64,000 nucleotides of DNA from Calothrix sp. NIES-4105 (GTDB lineage: Bacteria > Cyanobacteriota > Cyanobacteriia > Cyanobacteriales > Nostocaceae). Positions 8,527 to 17,341 of the stretch are shown here, in pieces. Location: assembly GCF_002368415.1 (NCBI RefSeq), contig NZ_AP018290.1, positions 4,787,614 to 4,851,613 of the forward strand, given 5' to 3'. The number at the start of each line of letters is the position of its first letter. Within the stretch, counting starts at the first letter, position 1. The notes beneath the pieces are model-generated. The model was not told where the DNA came from. It saw only the letters and a program-made list of their open reading frames with translations, and searched no databases. The translations under genes were made by a program, and so were the position numbers.

Positions 8527-9855
8527 ATGCCTACAGTGCTATCAGTATTAATCGACCAAATCAATATTAATGCCAATCGGCGCCCGGTAAAAGATGACAA
8601 AGTTGCCGAGTTGATGCAATCAATTCGAGCAAACGGTTTGTTAAACCCAATTACGATTGACCAGAACTTTAATTTAATTGCGGGGTTGCATCGACTCACA
8701 GCTTGTAAAATGCTTTCATTCAAGCATATTGAGTGTAAAGTCGTAAGTTACGAAGATGCAGACCACGCGCGACTGGCAGAAATCGATGAGAATTTTATTC
8801 GTAATGAACTTGAACCTTTAGAGCGGTATGAACTTTGGTTAGAACGCGACCGGATTCTTGAGCGCATGGGTCTACGCTTCAAACCGGGCGATAATCAATA
8901 CACCCGAAAAGGTGGTGAAACGGTTTCGCTACCTCCCAGAACAACACTAGAGTTAGCAAGAGGGTTTGGATACAGCGAACGCTCTTTTCAACAAGGTAAA
9001 CAAATCGCCAGAGATATTCATCCTGATGTCAAACAAAGAATTAGCACGACTCCATTTAAAAAAAGTCGTACTGTTCAACTCAAAATAGCCAGAATTGCGA
9101 CAGTTGAGCGTTTAGCAGCCGAAATGGCTTCTAAAGCGTTTGAGGACGCAATGGCAAAAGGTGATAAAACGGAGGCCGAACGTCAAGCTCAACTAGCACA
9201 ACAAGCTAGAGACAAGCAAAAAGAACTACAACTGCAAGCGCTTGAGGATGCTGTATCAAACAAGTCAAGCACAAGCAGTAAAAACGATAAACCTATTACC
9301 GCTATCATTACAAATCAAGAAACTAATATAGACACAGGTGAAAAATGGATGCTTCACAAGCATTTAGTTTACCGTGGCAAAACTACAAGTAAGCAGTTTA
9401 TTAACTTATTACCTTCAGATGCAGCACTCGCAATTGCTACCTTATCACCGTTTTGGGAACATGATTATCTAATCAACGAAGCGCGCGTTGTGGCAGTATT
9501 GCGTTCTCAAGGACACATCAATAATTTTTGTCGAAACAACAAAATGCCTTTCCAATACGAATTAGTTCTTAATCAACTTTATGTCAGTATTTTTTCTCAT
9601 CACACAATTCCTAAACCATCTGCACCAGTTTGTATCGAAGGTATCGAAGCTGTTATTAGTTATTTGTTAAACATGTACACTCATCCCAACAGTTTTGTGA
9701 TATCTCCATTCATGGGACATGGTGAAACGCTTATTGCTTGTGAAAGATTAGGACGTGTTTGCTTCGTCGGTGATGAAAGTCCTAATTTAATTAATCGTGG
9801 AATCGCGCGGTGGCAAAAGTTAACCAACAAGCTAGCAAGAAAAACTAGTTTGTAA
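8527..9855 (+). CDS. ParB-like domain protein fused to a degenerate DNA methyltransferase domain
   Basis: A 442-residue protein with a good ribosome binding site (GGAG). Residues 1-100 are a ParB/sulfiredoxin-type domain (IRANGLLNPITID, then AGLHRLTA at 52-59). Residues of about 135-170 form a helix-turn-helix (RTTLELARGFGYSERSF). After an Ala/Gln-rich helix comes a C-terminal domain. Its motif SPFMGHGETLIACERLGR (from about residue 393) copies the DPFxGSGTT motif of N4/N6-adenine methylases, followed by GDESPNLINRGIARWQ like the family's E-x-x-P-x-Y-x-x-x-A-x-x-R. The catalytic DPPY/DPPW box is not visible; LLPSDAAL stands in its place. It resembles ParB-methylase fusions of mobile elements, but catalysis is doubtful. 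Confidence 0.7.
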   Translation: MPTVLSVLIDQININANRRPVKDDKVAELMQSIRANGLLNPITIDQNFNLIAGLHRLTACKMLSFKHIECKVVSYEDADHARLAEIDENFIRNELEPLERYELWLERDRILERMGLRFKPGDNQYTRKGGETVSLPPRTTLELARGFGYSERSFQQGKQIARDIHPDVKQRISTTPFKKSRTVQLKIARIATVERLAAEMASKAFEDAMAKGDKTEAERQAQLAQQARDKQKELQLQALEDAVSNKSSTSSKNDKPITAIITNQETNIDTGEKWMLHKHLVYRGKTTSKQFINLLPSDAALAIATLSPFWEHDYLINEARVVAVLRSQGHINNFCRNNKMPFQYELVLNQLYVSIFSHHTIPKPSAPVCIEGIEAVISYLLNMYTHPNSFVISPFMGHGETLIACERLGRVCFVGDESPNLINRGIARWQKLTNKLARKTSL

Positions 9856-9877
9856 TTCTGCTATACAATTAATTTTT

Positions 9878-9902
9878 GTAAGGTGGGCACTGCCCACCCT
9901 AC
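9878..9902. repeat. Palindromic repeat, family C (GTGGGCACTGCCCAC)
   Basis: An inverted repeat with core AGGTGGGCAC/TGCCCACCCT just after the ParB-like gene. It can form a strong hairpin but lacks a T-run. Other copies are at 27423-27443 and 41953-41977, with a variant at 36863-36886. All lie just downstream of genes. Confidence 0.85.
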
Positions 9903-11126
9903 GAAACTTACTAAAAAAATATATAAATTGTGTCTATAGATAACTAAATAAGTATAAAAATATCTTTACAAATAGTTACTAGATATACAGTTTTATTAAC
10001 CTTAACATTCACATAATTACTATTACACATTTTTATAAAATTTATAAATCTCTTATCCGAAATTTTATATATGTGTTAGTGTTTGAAGTAATTGTAAAGC
10101 TCCAAACTAGATGCAGCTATAAGCAGCAGTAGTGAAGGGTATGTAATTATGAACACGTGCGTCAGGAGTACGGTTATTACTGCTAGCTAAAATTTAAGTA
10201 TTTTTAATCTTATTTTAGTTGGTATTGCTCTTAGAATAGGAGAGTTTTTGTAACTGATTTGTCAGATTGATAGAGGTCAAATTCATTAAATTATATAATC
10301 TTGGATGCTGAATTTAGCTATGCCATTTATCAAGATACAGAACGTCGTCTTAATAGTTACTCATTATGAGTGGTTGAGTTTACTGGTCAGGCAGAAGACA
10401 GCATTACAAGATAATTTTACGACTTTCGACAATGTAATTGACTTGTTACCGCAATATCAATAAAGTGTTATTTAACACGTGTTAGTAACACCGTTTTGTT
10501 TGAAGTTAGTAACAGGTTTGAAGTAGTTTTACTATTTTTGATTTGGATAGATATGAGCCAATATATTAGGTAGTTATGAAATTATTTAACTTCGCAAAAA
10601 AAATGCAAATTGTAAATAGTCTACAGCTATTCCAAAATCATTTACTTAGTGCAAGTTATTTTCGTCGGCTTAGTTATTGGATAACATTATCATTAGTTAT
10701 TATGTAGTAAATCTAAAATAGAATGGTTAGAGTGGAACTTCACGTACAGACGCAATTAATCCGCAAGACGCGATTAACCCGCAAGACGCGATTAACCCGC
10801 AAGATGCGATTAATCCGCAAGACGCGATTAATCGCGTCTCTACTCTCAACTTTTCAATACAACAATCTGTGGCACTATTCAACAAAATGGTATTACAATT
10901 GGTGTTAGATTGAACTCAAACAGCGTTAAAAGTTAGTCGTCATTAGTTAGGAGTTTTTGCTTATTAATTATTACTTATTAGTAAGTAGCAATAACAAATG
11001 ACGATTCTGTTGACGCGATAAACTTTGGTCATTGCAAATAAATAGCTGCTGTAAAGAACAGATAGCTCGTTTTTGGTTGGTAACAGACATTACCAATTTA
11101 TTATCAACACTACCAAAGATTAGCCT
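9903..11126 (+). other. Long non-coding leader/promoter region upstream of hglE
   Basis: About 1.2 kb without a convincing gene, AT-rich, upstream of the whole hgl operon. An inverted repeat TTAACACGTGTTA lies near 10472-10484, and TAGTAACA occurs twice around it. The tandem array at 10748-10843 is described separately. A reading frame at 10723-10908 is made mostly of that array and is not believed. The region probably contains the developmentally regulated hglE promoter and a long untranslated leader; neither a start site nor an NtcA/HetR site can be placed with confidence. Confidence 0.55.
10748..10843. repeat. 18-bp tandem repeat ending in a hairpin, family D
   Basis: Four head-to-tail 18-base units of the form AGACGCGATTAACCCGCA end in a perfect palindrome, AGACGCGATTAATCGCGTCT, plus CTAC. 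The same palindrome occurs inside the coding region at 54858-54877, and related 28-base palindromes are at 27477-27504 and 51382-51409. Confidence 0.9.
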
Positions 11127-14100
11127 ATGTCTGCTTCTTGGATAGATACAGCCTTGTCACAGTTGAACGACGAAATAAGTAATTGTGAAAAGGTTTTGTT
11201 CAAGTTTATTGAGGATAAAAAGAGGATGACAGCTCAAACTACGCCGATACATCTAAACAGAAAGCTGCAAGATAATCCTATCGCTATTATCGGCATGGCT
11301 AGTCTGTTTCCACAGGCGAGAACTCTGCGCGAGTACTGGGAAAATATTATTAATAAAGTAGACTGTATTACTGATATTCCAGATTCACATTGGAATGTTG
11401 ATGATTATTATGACCCAAATCCGCGCACACCTGAAGATAAAACTTATTGTAAACGCGGTGGTTTTATTCCTTATGTTGATTTTAACCCGATAGAATTTGG
11501 GTTACCCCCGAATATTTTGGAAGTAACTGATGTTTCCCAATTATTAAGTTTGGTAGTAGCCAAAGAAGCGATGGAAGACGCGGGTTATAGTACATCCCGT
11601 GAATTTAACCGCGATAATGTAGGAGTAATACTTGGTGTTGCAGGTTCTAAGCAGCTAGCAAATCCTTTAGCCGCGCGTTTGGAATATCCTGTATGGGAAA
11701 GGGCACTTAAAGATAGTGGGTTATCTGAAGAAGATACGCAAAAAATCATTGAAAAGATAAAAAGTTCTTACATCAAGTGGGATGAGAACGCTTTTCCTGG
11801 AATGTTAGGAAACGTTGTAGCAGGACGTATTGCTAACCGTCTTAACTTTGGTGGTATTAACTGCACTGTTGATGCTGCTTGTGCGAGTTCGTTCGGCGCC
11901 CTCAAAATGGCGATTAGCGAATTAATCGAAGGGCGTAGCGATATGATGGTTACAGGTGGTGTAGATACCGACAACTCCATCGTGGCTTACATCTCGTTTA
12001 GCAAAACTCCAGCAGTATCACCAAGCGATAACGTTAAACCTTTCGATGCTAAATCTGACGGGATGATGCTAGGCGAAGGTATTGGGATGTATGTTCTCAA
12101 GCGTCTTTCTGATGCCGAGCGCGACGGTGATAAAATTTACGCAGTGATTTGCGGTGTTGGTACTTCGAGCGATGGACGCTACAAGAGTATCTATGCACCC
12201 CGAAAAGAAGGTCAAATCAAAGCGTTACAACGTGCTTATGATGATGCTGGCTTTAACCCTGCTACTGTTGGTTTGATTGAAGCACATGGTACGGGGACAA
12301 TGGCTGGAGATCCAACGGAGTTTGGTTCTTTACGTGAATTCTTTGGCGAAGATAACGCTAGAAAACAATATATCGCTATTGGTAGCGTCAAATCACAAAT
12401 TGGACATACTAAAGCAGCAGCAGGCGCCGCGAGTTTAATCAAAACAGCACTAGCACTGCACCACAAAGTGCTACCACCTACAATTAACATTACCGAACCT
12501 AACCCAAAACTAAATATCAAAAATTCGCCATTTTACCTTAACGCTGAAACTCGTCCGTGGGTGCGTGCTTCCGGTACACCTCCAAGACGCGCGGGTGTAA
12601 GTTCGTTTGGGTTTGGCGGTACTAACTATCATGTTGTTCTTGAAGAATATACAGGCGCCGAGGTAATTGAGAATATACCTACAGCATCTCCTTACCGTAT
12701 TCATACAACACCATCAGAGATATTATTGTCTGCACCCTCACCAGCACAACTGCTCAAACAATGCGAAGAAGTATTAACGAGCTGGCAATCTGAAGTTGGA
12801 GAAAAACATTATCTCGAACTAGTTGAGGAATGCAAGACTAAGGAAATTCCTCTAAGTGATGCACGAGTAGGATTTGTTGCCGAGTCGCGCACGGAAGCGG
12901 TTAAGCTATTACAACAAACTGTAGATTTATTACGTACATCAGCAACACCAGAATGGCAGCATCCCCAAGGTATTTACTACCGTGAAACAGGGATGCAATT
13001 AGGAGGCAAGGTTGTAGCGCTGTTCTCTGGACAAGGTTCGCAATACCCAGAGATGGGACGCGAACTAGTAATGAACTTTCCTGAAATGCAGCGTCTTTAT
13101 GGCTACATGGATAGTTTATTACTAAAAGACAATTCTCAACCACTATCGGAAATCGTTTTCCCTCATCCTGCATTTGATGCTTCAGAGAAGGAAGCTCAAA
13201 CTGCTGCACTACAACGTACAGAATATACTCAACCAGCGATTGGTATGTTAAGTGCTGGAATGTATAAAATTCTCCAGAAAGCAGGTTTTAAATCTGACTT
13301 TACTGCTGGACACAGCTTTGGTGAATTAACAGCTTTATGGGCAGCAGGTGTATTTAGCGATGAAGATTACTGCTTCTTAGTAAAAGCGCGCGGTCGGGCA
13401 ATGTCACCACCACAAGACCCCGACTACGATGCAGGAGCAATGCTAGCTGTTAAAGAAGATTTATCTAAAGTTGAAGCAGTACTCAAACAGTACCCGCGCG
13501 TAACCATTGCTAACTACAATTCTCAAAATCAAATTGTGCTAGCAGGGCCAACGGCAGAAATTGACAAAGTTAAACAAGCTCTGCAAGACCTTGGTTATAG
13601 TGCAATATTACTACCAGTCTCTGCAGCGTTCCACACATCGCAAATTGCCTTTGCACAAAAAGCATTTGCAATAGCGCTGAAATCTATAAACTTCCAGACT
13701 CCCAAAATTCCAGTTTACAGCAACGTTACTGGTAATGTTTACTCAAACGAACCACAGACAATTAAACGTTTGTTAGAAACCCACCTTGCCAACTCGGTAC
13801 TCTTCAAACAAGAAATCGAAAATATCTATACTGCTGGTGGTTACTGCTTCGTTGAATTTGGTCCAAAGAAAATTCTCACCAACCTTGTTAAAGATATTCT
13901 TGGCAACCGTCCTCACTTAGCTATTGCCCTCAACGGCTCACCGCAAAAAAATAGTTACCGTACTCTGCGCGAAGCTACTGTACAATTGCGCGTAGCGGGA
14001 ATGCCTCTTAAAAACCTCGACCCTTACCAAATTCCGCAGCAGTTAACAACCGAAACAAATAAAGGTTTGAACTTTCGCATCAACGGTGTTAACTACATAT

Positions 14101-16535
14101 CAGAGAAAACCAGAAAAACGCGCGACGAAGCAATGCAAGAAAAACACCAGGTATCTCTTATTGAACCTGCTCGGCGCCTTTCTGGAGCGATTATCAACAC
14201 CGAAAAACCATTAATATCATCTACAAGTATGTCACTAAAAGAAATTTCCTTACCTGAAACTAACGGACACCACCCTAAACCACAAATAGAACCAATCACC
14301 AGTAATGGCGCCAATACCCACATTTTGCACTTCGAGGCGCCATCAAATCAAACATTAAACGTAACTGAGCAACCAACAAAAGAATTATCTGTACCAACTC
14401 CATCCGTTGCTACCGAGACAAACTCATTACCAATGCAATCGGCGCCAAACGCTGCTTATTACCAAAGGGTTTTGGAAAGCTTAGAATATGTTTTGGCACA
14501 ATTCCAGCAAAACCAAAGTGAAAATTTACAAGTTCACGGACTATATTTGAACCATCAGAAGGAATATGCACAAACCTTCTTCCAACTGATGCAACAACAA
14601 AACACATTACTTGCTCCGTCAACTTCCAACCCAAACCCAGAAATTAAACCCGTCATCATGGAAAGCTTAGAGCGGAGCATGATGCAGTTCCACTCACAGC
14701 AAAGTGAAACCCTGCGTATCCATGAACAATACCTTCAACACCAAGTTGAGCATACTAAAAACTTCTTCCAACTCATCCAGCAAGAATATGCGGCTGTAGT
14801 AGATGGTAATATTACCCCTATAAGCCCTATCAAAGTTCAACCTGTATTACCACCTTCAACAAGCTTAGAAATCAAAGAAACTAAGAAAGAAGTAATTCAC
14901 GTTGAAACACCTGTCACACCTGTTGCACCCGTAAATAAAATAGCACAACCAGTTGCACCAATAACTGCTCCTGAAATTCCAACGCTACCAATACAACCAA
15001 AAAAAGAACCAGCAATTATTAATCAGGTAGTTGAGCAGCAAGTAACAGCACCTATTCCTGTAGCACCTGTAGCAGTTGTAGATAAAATAGGTAAAACAGC
15101 TAAAACACCTGACTTATCAAACCTAAGCGACAAATTACTAACTATCACGAGTGAAAAAACAGGTTATCCCATAGAAATGCTCGAACTCGACATGGATATG
15201 GAAGCTGACCTAGGGATTGATTCTATCAAACGGGTAGAAATAATGGGCGCCTTACAAGAAGCGTATCCTGAACTACCTCAACCAAACCTCGAAGAACTAA
15301 GCGAAAAACGCACGATAGGTCAAATCGTTCAATACTTACAATCTAATTCGTCTTCCAATGTAGAAGTTGCGACCGTCGAAGTGCGAACGACCGCAGATAT
15401 GACCTCTGTAACAACACCTACTGCCTTAGAAGTTATAACGGCGCCAAGTAACGTATTAACTCAACCTTACACAAACAAGAGCGCAAATCCTGAGTTTGAA
15501 AATCTCGACCAAACACTACTTGCAATCACGAGTGAAAAAACAGGTTATCCCATAGAAATGCTTGAACTCGACATGGATATGGAAGCTGACCTGGGGATTG
15601 ACTCGATTAAACGGGTAGAAATAATGGGCGCCTTACAAGAACAATTACCCGACTTGCCCAAACCGAGTAACATGGAGGAAATGGCAGAACTGCGAACAAT
15701 CGGTCAAATAGTTGAGTACCTTCAGAAGCTATCTGGAGGTGAAAAAAAAAAGCATGAGTTTGATACGATTGACCGACGAACCGATGTAGTTGATGTCGGT
15801 AATACCATCATCGAAACAGGTATTCAGCGACTACCTGCTCAACTTAAAAAGTTAAACGAACCAGATTGGTTAGATTTCAACTCACCACAAGGGTATGTAG
15901 TGATAACAGATGATGGTTCGGCAACAACAGCAACAGTCGCGCGCAGCTTAAGCGAGAAGGGATGGAAAGTAGTAGTCTTGAACCTTCCTCCCACACTCGT
16001 CCCCGAAAAATCGGATTTGCCTCCAGGTATAGAAAGAGTTACGCTGACAGACGTTTGCGAACTGCACTTACAACAAAAGCTGCAAGATATCGCAACTCAA
16101 TACGGTTCTGTTGGCGCCTTTATTCATATTCACCCACTCTTTCAAGCTGATAATTCCCAAGGTGTTTTTTATAGCCAACGAGAAAAAGCAATCGTCAAAC
16201 ATATTTTCTTCATAGCAAAACACTTGAAAAAATCGCTAACCGAAGCAGCACAAGTTGAACGCGCTTGTTTTTGCACCGTTGCTCGTCTTGATGGAGCATT
16301 TGGACTTACTAATAAAGTCAACTTTGGCGCCATCGGTGGAGGTTTATTTGGATTAACTAAAACAATGATTTGGGAATGGCCAAACGTTTTGTGTAGAGCA
16401 ATTGATCTTAGTCCGCAACTAGATGCTGATACATCCGCGCGCTGCATTATTGCTGAACTGCATGACCCAAATCGTTATCTTACCGAAGTCGCTTACGGTA
16501 GTTATGGACGAGTAACGTTAATTGCTAAAAATTAG
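11127..16535 (+). CDS. hglE: Heterocyst glycolipid synthase HglE (KS-AT-ACP-ACP-partial KR)
   Basis: A 1802-residue polyketide synthase that starts and extends the long-chain aglycone of heterocyst glycolipids. Order of parts: ketosynthase of about residues 50-510 with Cys252 (DAACASS), His387 (EAHGTG) and His427 (GHTKAAAG). Acyltransferase of about 640-960 with Ser730 (GHSFGE). A linker of about 1110-1230 with two similar helical segments (ESLEYVLAQF... and ESLERSMMQF...). Two acyl carrier domains with phosphopantetheine Ser1366 and Ser1493 (both LGIDSIKRV). Last, from about 1580, the structural half of a PfaA-type ketoreductase. The catalytic half is in HglD. The layout resembles PfaA of PUFA synthases. 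The first gene of the operon; the start lacks a strong Shine-Dalgarno. Confidence 0.93.
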   Translation: MSASWIDTALSQLNDEISNCEKVLFKFIEDKKRMTAQTTPIHLNRKLQDNPIAIIGMASLFPQARTLREYWENIINKVDCITDIPDSHWNVDDYYDPNPRTPEDKTYCKRGGFIPYVDFNPIEFGLPPNILEVTDVSQLLSLVVAKEAMEDAGYSTSREFNRDNVGVILGVAGSKQLANPLAARLEYPVWERALKDSGLSEEDTQKIIEKIKSSYIKWDENAFPGMLGNVVAGRIANRLNFGGINCTVDAACASSFGALKMAISELIEGRSDMMVTGGVDTDNSIVAYISFSKTPAVSPSDNVKPFDAKSDGMMLGEGIGMYVLKRLSDAERDGDKIYAVICGVGTSSDGRYKSIYAPRKEGQIKALQRAYDDAGFNPATVGLIEAHGTGTMAGDPTEFGSLREFFGEDNARKQYIAIGSVKSQIGHTKAAAGAASLIKTALALHHKVLPPTINITEPNPKLNIKNSPFYLNAETRPWVRASGTPPRRAGVSSFGFGGTNYHVVLEEYTGAEVIENIPTASPYRIHTTPSEILLSAPSPAQLLKQCEEVLTSWQSEVGEKHYLELVEECKTKEIPLSDARVGFVAESRTEAVKLLQQTVDLLRTSATPEWQHPQGIYYRETGMQLGGKVVALFSGQGSQYPEMGRELVMNFPEMQRLYGYMDSLLLKDNSQPLSEIVFPHPAFDASEKEAQTAALQRTEYTQPAIGMLSAGMYKILQKAGFKSDFTAGHSFGELTALWAAGVFSDEDYCFLVKARGRAMSPPQDPDYDAGAMLAVKEDLSKVEAVLKQYPRVTIANYNSQNQIVLAGPTAEIDKVKQALQDLGYSAILLPVSAAFHTSQIAFAQKAFAIALKSINFQTPKIPVYSNVTGNVYSNEPQTIKRLLETHLANSVLFKQEIENIYTAGGYCFVEFGPKKILTNLVKDILGNRPHLAIALNGSPQKNSYRTLREATVQLRVAGMPLKNLDPYQIPQQLTTETNKGLNFRINGVNYISEKTRKTRDEAMQEKHQVSLIEPARRLSGAIINTEKPLISSTSMSLKEISLPETNGHHPKPQIEPITSNGANTHILHFEAPSNQTLNVTEQPTKELSVPTPSVATETNSLPMQSAPNAAYYQRVLESLEYVLAQFQQNQSENLQVHGLYLNHQKEYAQTFFQLMQQQNTLLAPSTSNPNPEIKPVIMESLERSMMQFHSQQSETLRIHEQYLQHQVEHTKNFFQLIQQEYAAVVDGNITPISPIKVQPVLPPSTSLEIKETKKEVIHVETPVTPVAPVNKIAQPVAPITAPEIPTLPIQPKKEPAIINQVVEQQVTAPIPVAPVAVVDKIGKTAKTPDLSNLSDKLLTITSEKTGYPIEMLELDMDMEADLGIDSIKRVEIMGALQEAYPELPQPNLEELSEKRTIGQIVQYLQSNSSSNVEVATVEVRTTADMTSVTTPTALEVITAPSNVLTQPYTNKSANPEFENLDQTLLAITSEKTGYPIEMLELDMDMEADLGIDSIKRVEIMGALQEQLPDLPKPSNMEEMAELRTIGQIVEYLQKLSGGEKKKHEFDTIDRRTDVVDVGNTIIETGIQRLPAQLKKLNEPDWLDFNSPQGYVVITDDGSATTATVARSLSEKGWKVVVLNLPPTLVPEKSDLPPGIERVTLTDVCELHLQQKLQDIATQYGSVGAFIHIHPLFQADNSQGVFYSQREKAIVKHIFFIAKHLKKSLTEAAQVERACFCTVARLDGAFGLTNKVNFGAIGGGLFGLTKTMIWEWPNVLCRAIDLSPQLDADTSARCIIAELHDPNRYLTEVAYGSYGRVTLIAKN

Positions 16536-16548
16536 TAAATCCACAAAA

Positions 16549-16568
16549 AGACCGAATCTATTCGGTCT
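16549..16568. terminator. Hairpin after hglE
   Basis: AGACCGAAT, a 2-base loop and the exact complement ATTCGGTCT, 14 bases after the hglE stop. There is no T-run, so it may act as an RNA-stability or attenuating hairpin rather than a full terminator. Confidence 0.55.
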
Positions 16569-16669
16569 ATACATCTTCCTTTGTGGTTCATTCCTAGTTG
16601 CTGGTTAATTGTTTTTAGCTGTTACTTATTCCAAACCAGCAATCCAACATTTAACTACCAACTATAAAC

Positions 16670-17164
16670 ATGTCTAAAAAAAGTGTAATAAATTTTATAG
16701 GTCGAGTTATCGACTATCGAAAAGAAGCACCAATTCGCGGCGCCAAAGTTTCTCTAAAAACTGATGACATTTCTCTGAATTCTTACACTGATTTGGAAGG
16801 GATTTATAAATTTCAAATTAGTCCTGATAAATCTAAAAATGTACGTGCGGAGATTTTTGTCGAAGCTTCTGGTTATAAACTTTATCGCGGGTTGATTAAT
16901 TTGGCACCCGATAAGAAAGATTTAGGGGATATTCGATTGGGGGCGCCTAGCAATCAACAAACTGTTCTACAAAATAATCAACAAAATAATCAACAAAATA
17001 GTCGGCAAAGTAAAAGTAATAAGAGTGATTTAACGCCTGTTATTACTGTGATTATAATAGCATTTTTTATTTTGCTTTCGCTGGCTGTTAGAAGTTCTCC
17101 TCGTCGTAACCCTGTTTATGATAGAAGTCCGCGCGGTGAGAATATTGATGATTTTAGACGGTAA
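16670..17164 (+). CDS. Small membrane-anchored protein with carboxypeptidase-regulatory-like domain
   Basis: A 164-residue protein of unknown function. Residues 6-90 look like a carboxypeptidase-D regulatory-like (transthyretin-type) beta fold: VIDYRKEAPIRGAKVSL, TDLEGIYKF and ASGYKLYRGLINL. A low-complexity Asn/Gln linker follows (about residues 97-115; its DNA has a repeated 14-base unit). One membrane segment sits near 122-142 (PVITVIIIAFFILLSLAV), then a short charged tail. No signal peptide, so the N-domain would face the cytoplasm as a tail-anchored protein. It sits between the two genes that encode the split ketoreductase; it might place the synthase at a membrane, which is inference. 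Confidence 0.7.
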   Translation: MSKKSVINFIGRVIDYRKEAPIRGAKVSLKTDDISLNSYTDLEGIYKFQISPDKSKNVRAEIFVEASGYKLYRGLINLAPDKKDLGDIRLGAPSNQQTVLQNNQQNNQQNSRQSKSNKSDLTPVITVIIIAFFILLSLAVRSSPRRNPVYDRSPRGENIDDFRR

Positions 17165-17192
17165 TTGGTTTGTGGTGTAGATTTTTTTATTG

Positions 17193-17316
17193 AACCACAA
17201 AGGCACAAAGGGCACAAAGAAAGATTTAAGAGGATTAGAGAGATTCTATATAACTCCTGTACGGGTGGGTTTACCTATATCCTGCTTAATAATGGAAAAT
17301 TTAGGTGAACCCACCC
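17193..17316. repeat. Intergenic repeats before hglD (ACCACAAAG tandem and GGGTGGGTTTACCT hairpin)
   Basis: From 17193 there are three degenerate copies of CACAAAG. From 17263 GGGTGGGTTTACCT pairs with AGGTGAACCCACCC at 17303-17316. Both sit in the spacer between the small membrane protein and hglD. Confidence 0.75.
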
Positions 17317-17341
17317 CTCATAACTCCTAACTTTTATAACT

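Noticed and set aside
10748-10843. Possible CRISPR array
   Set aside because: The units are contiguous 18-mers with no spacers. The array at 29136-29243 is rejected for the same reason. No cas genes are present in the window.
10723-10908. A 61-residue plus-strand frame rich in Arg, Leu and Thr
   Set aside because: It is almost entirely the translation of the 18-base tandem array, with no ribosome binding site. Treated as chance.
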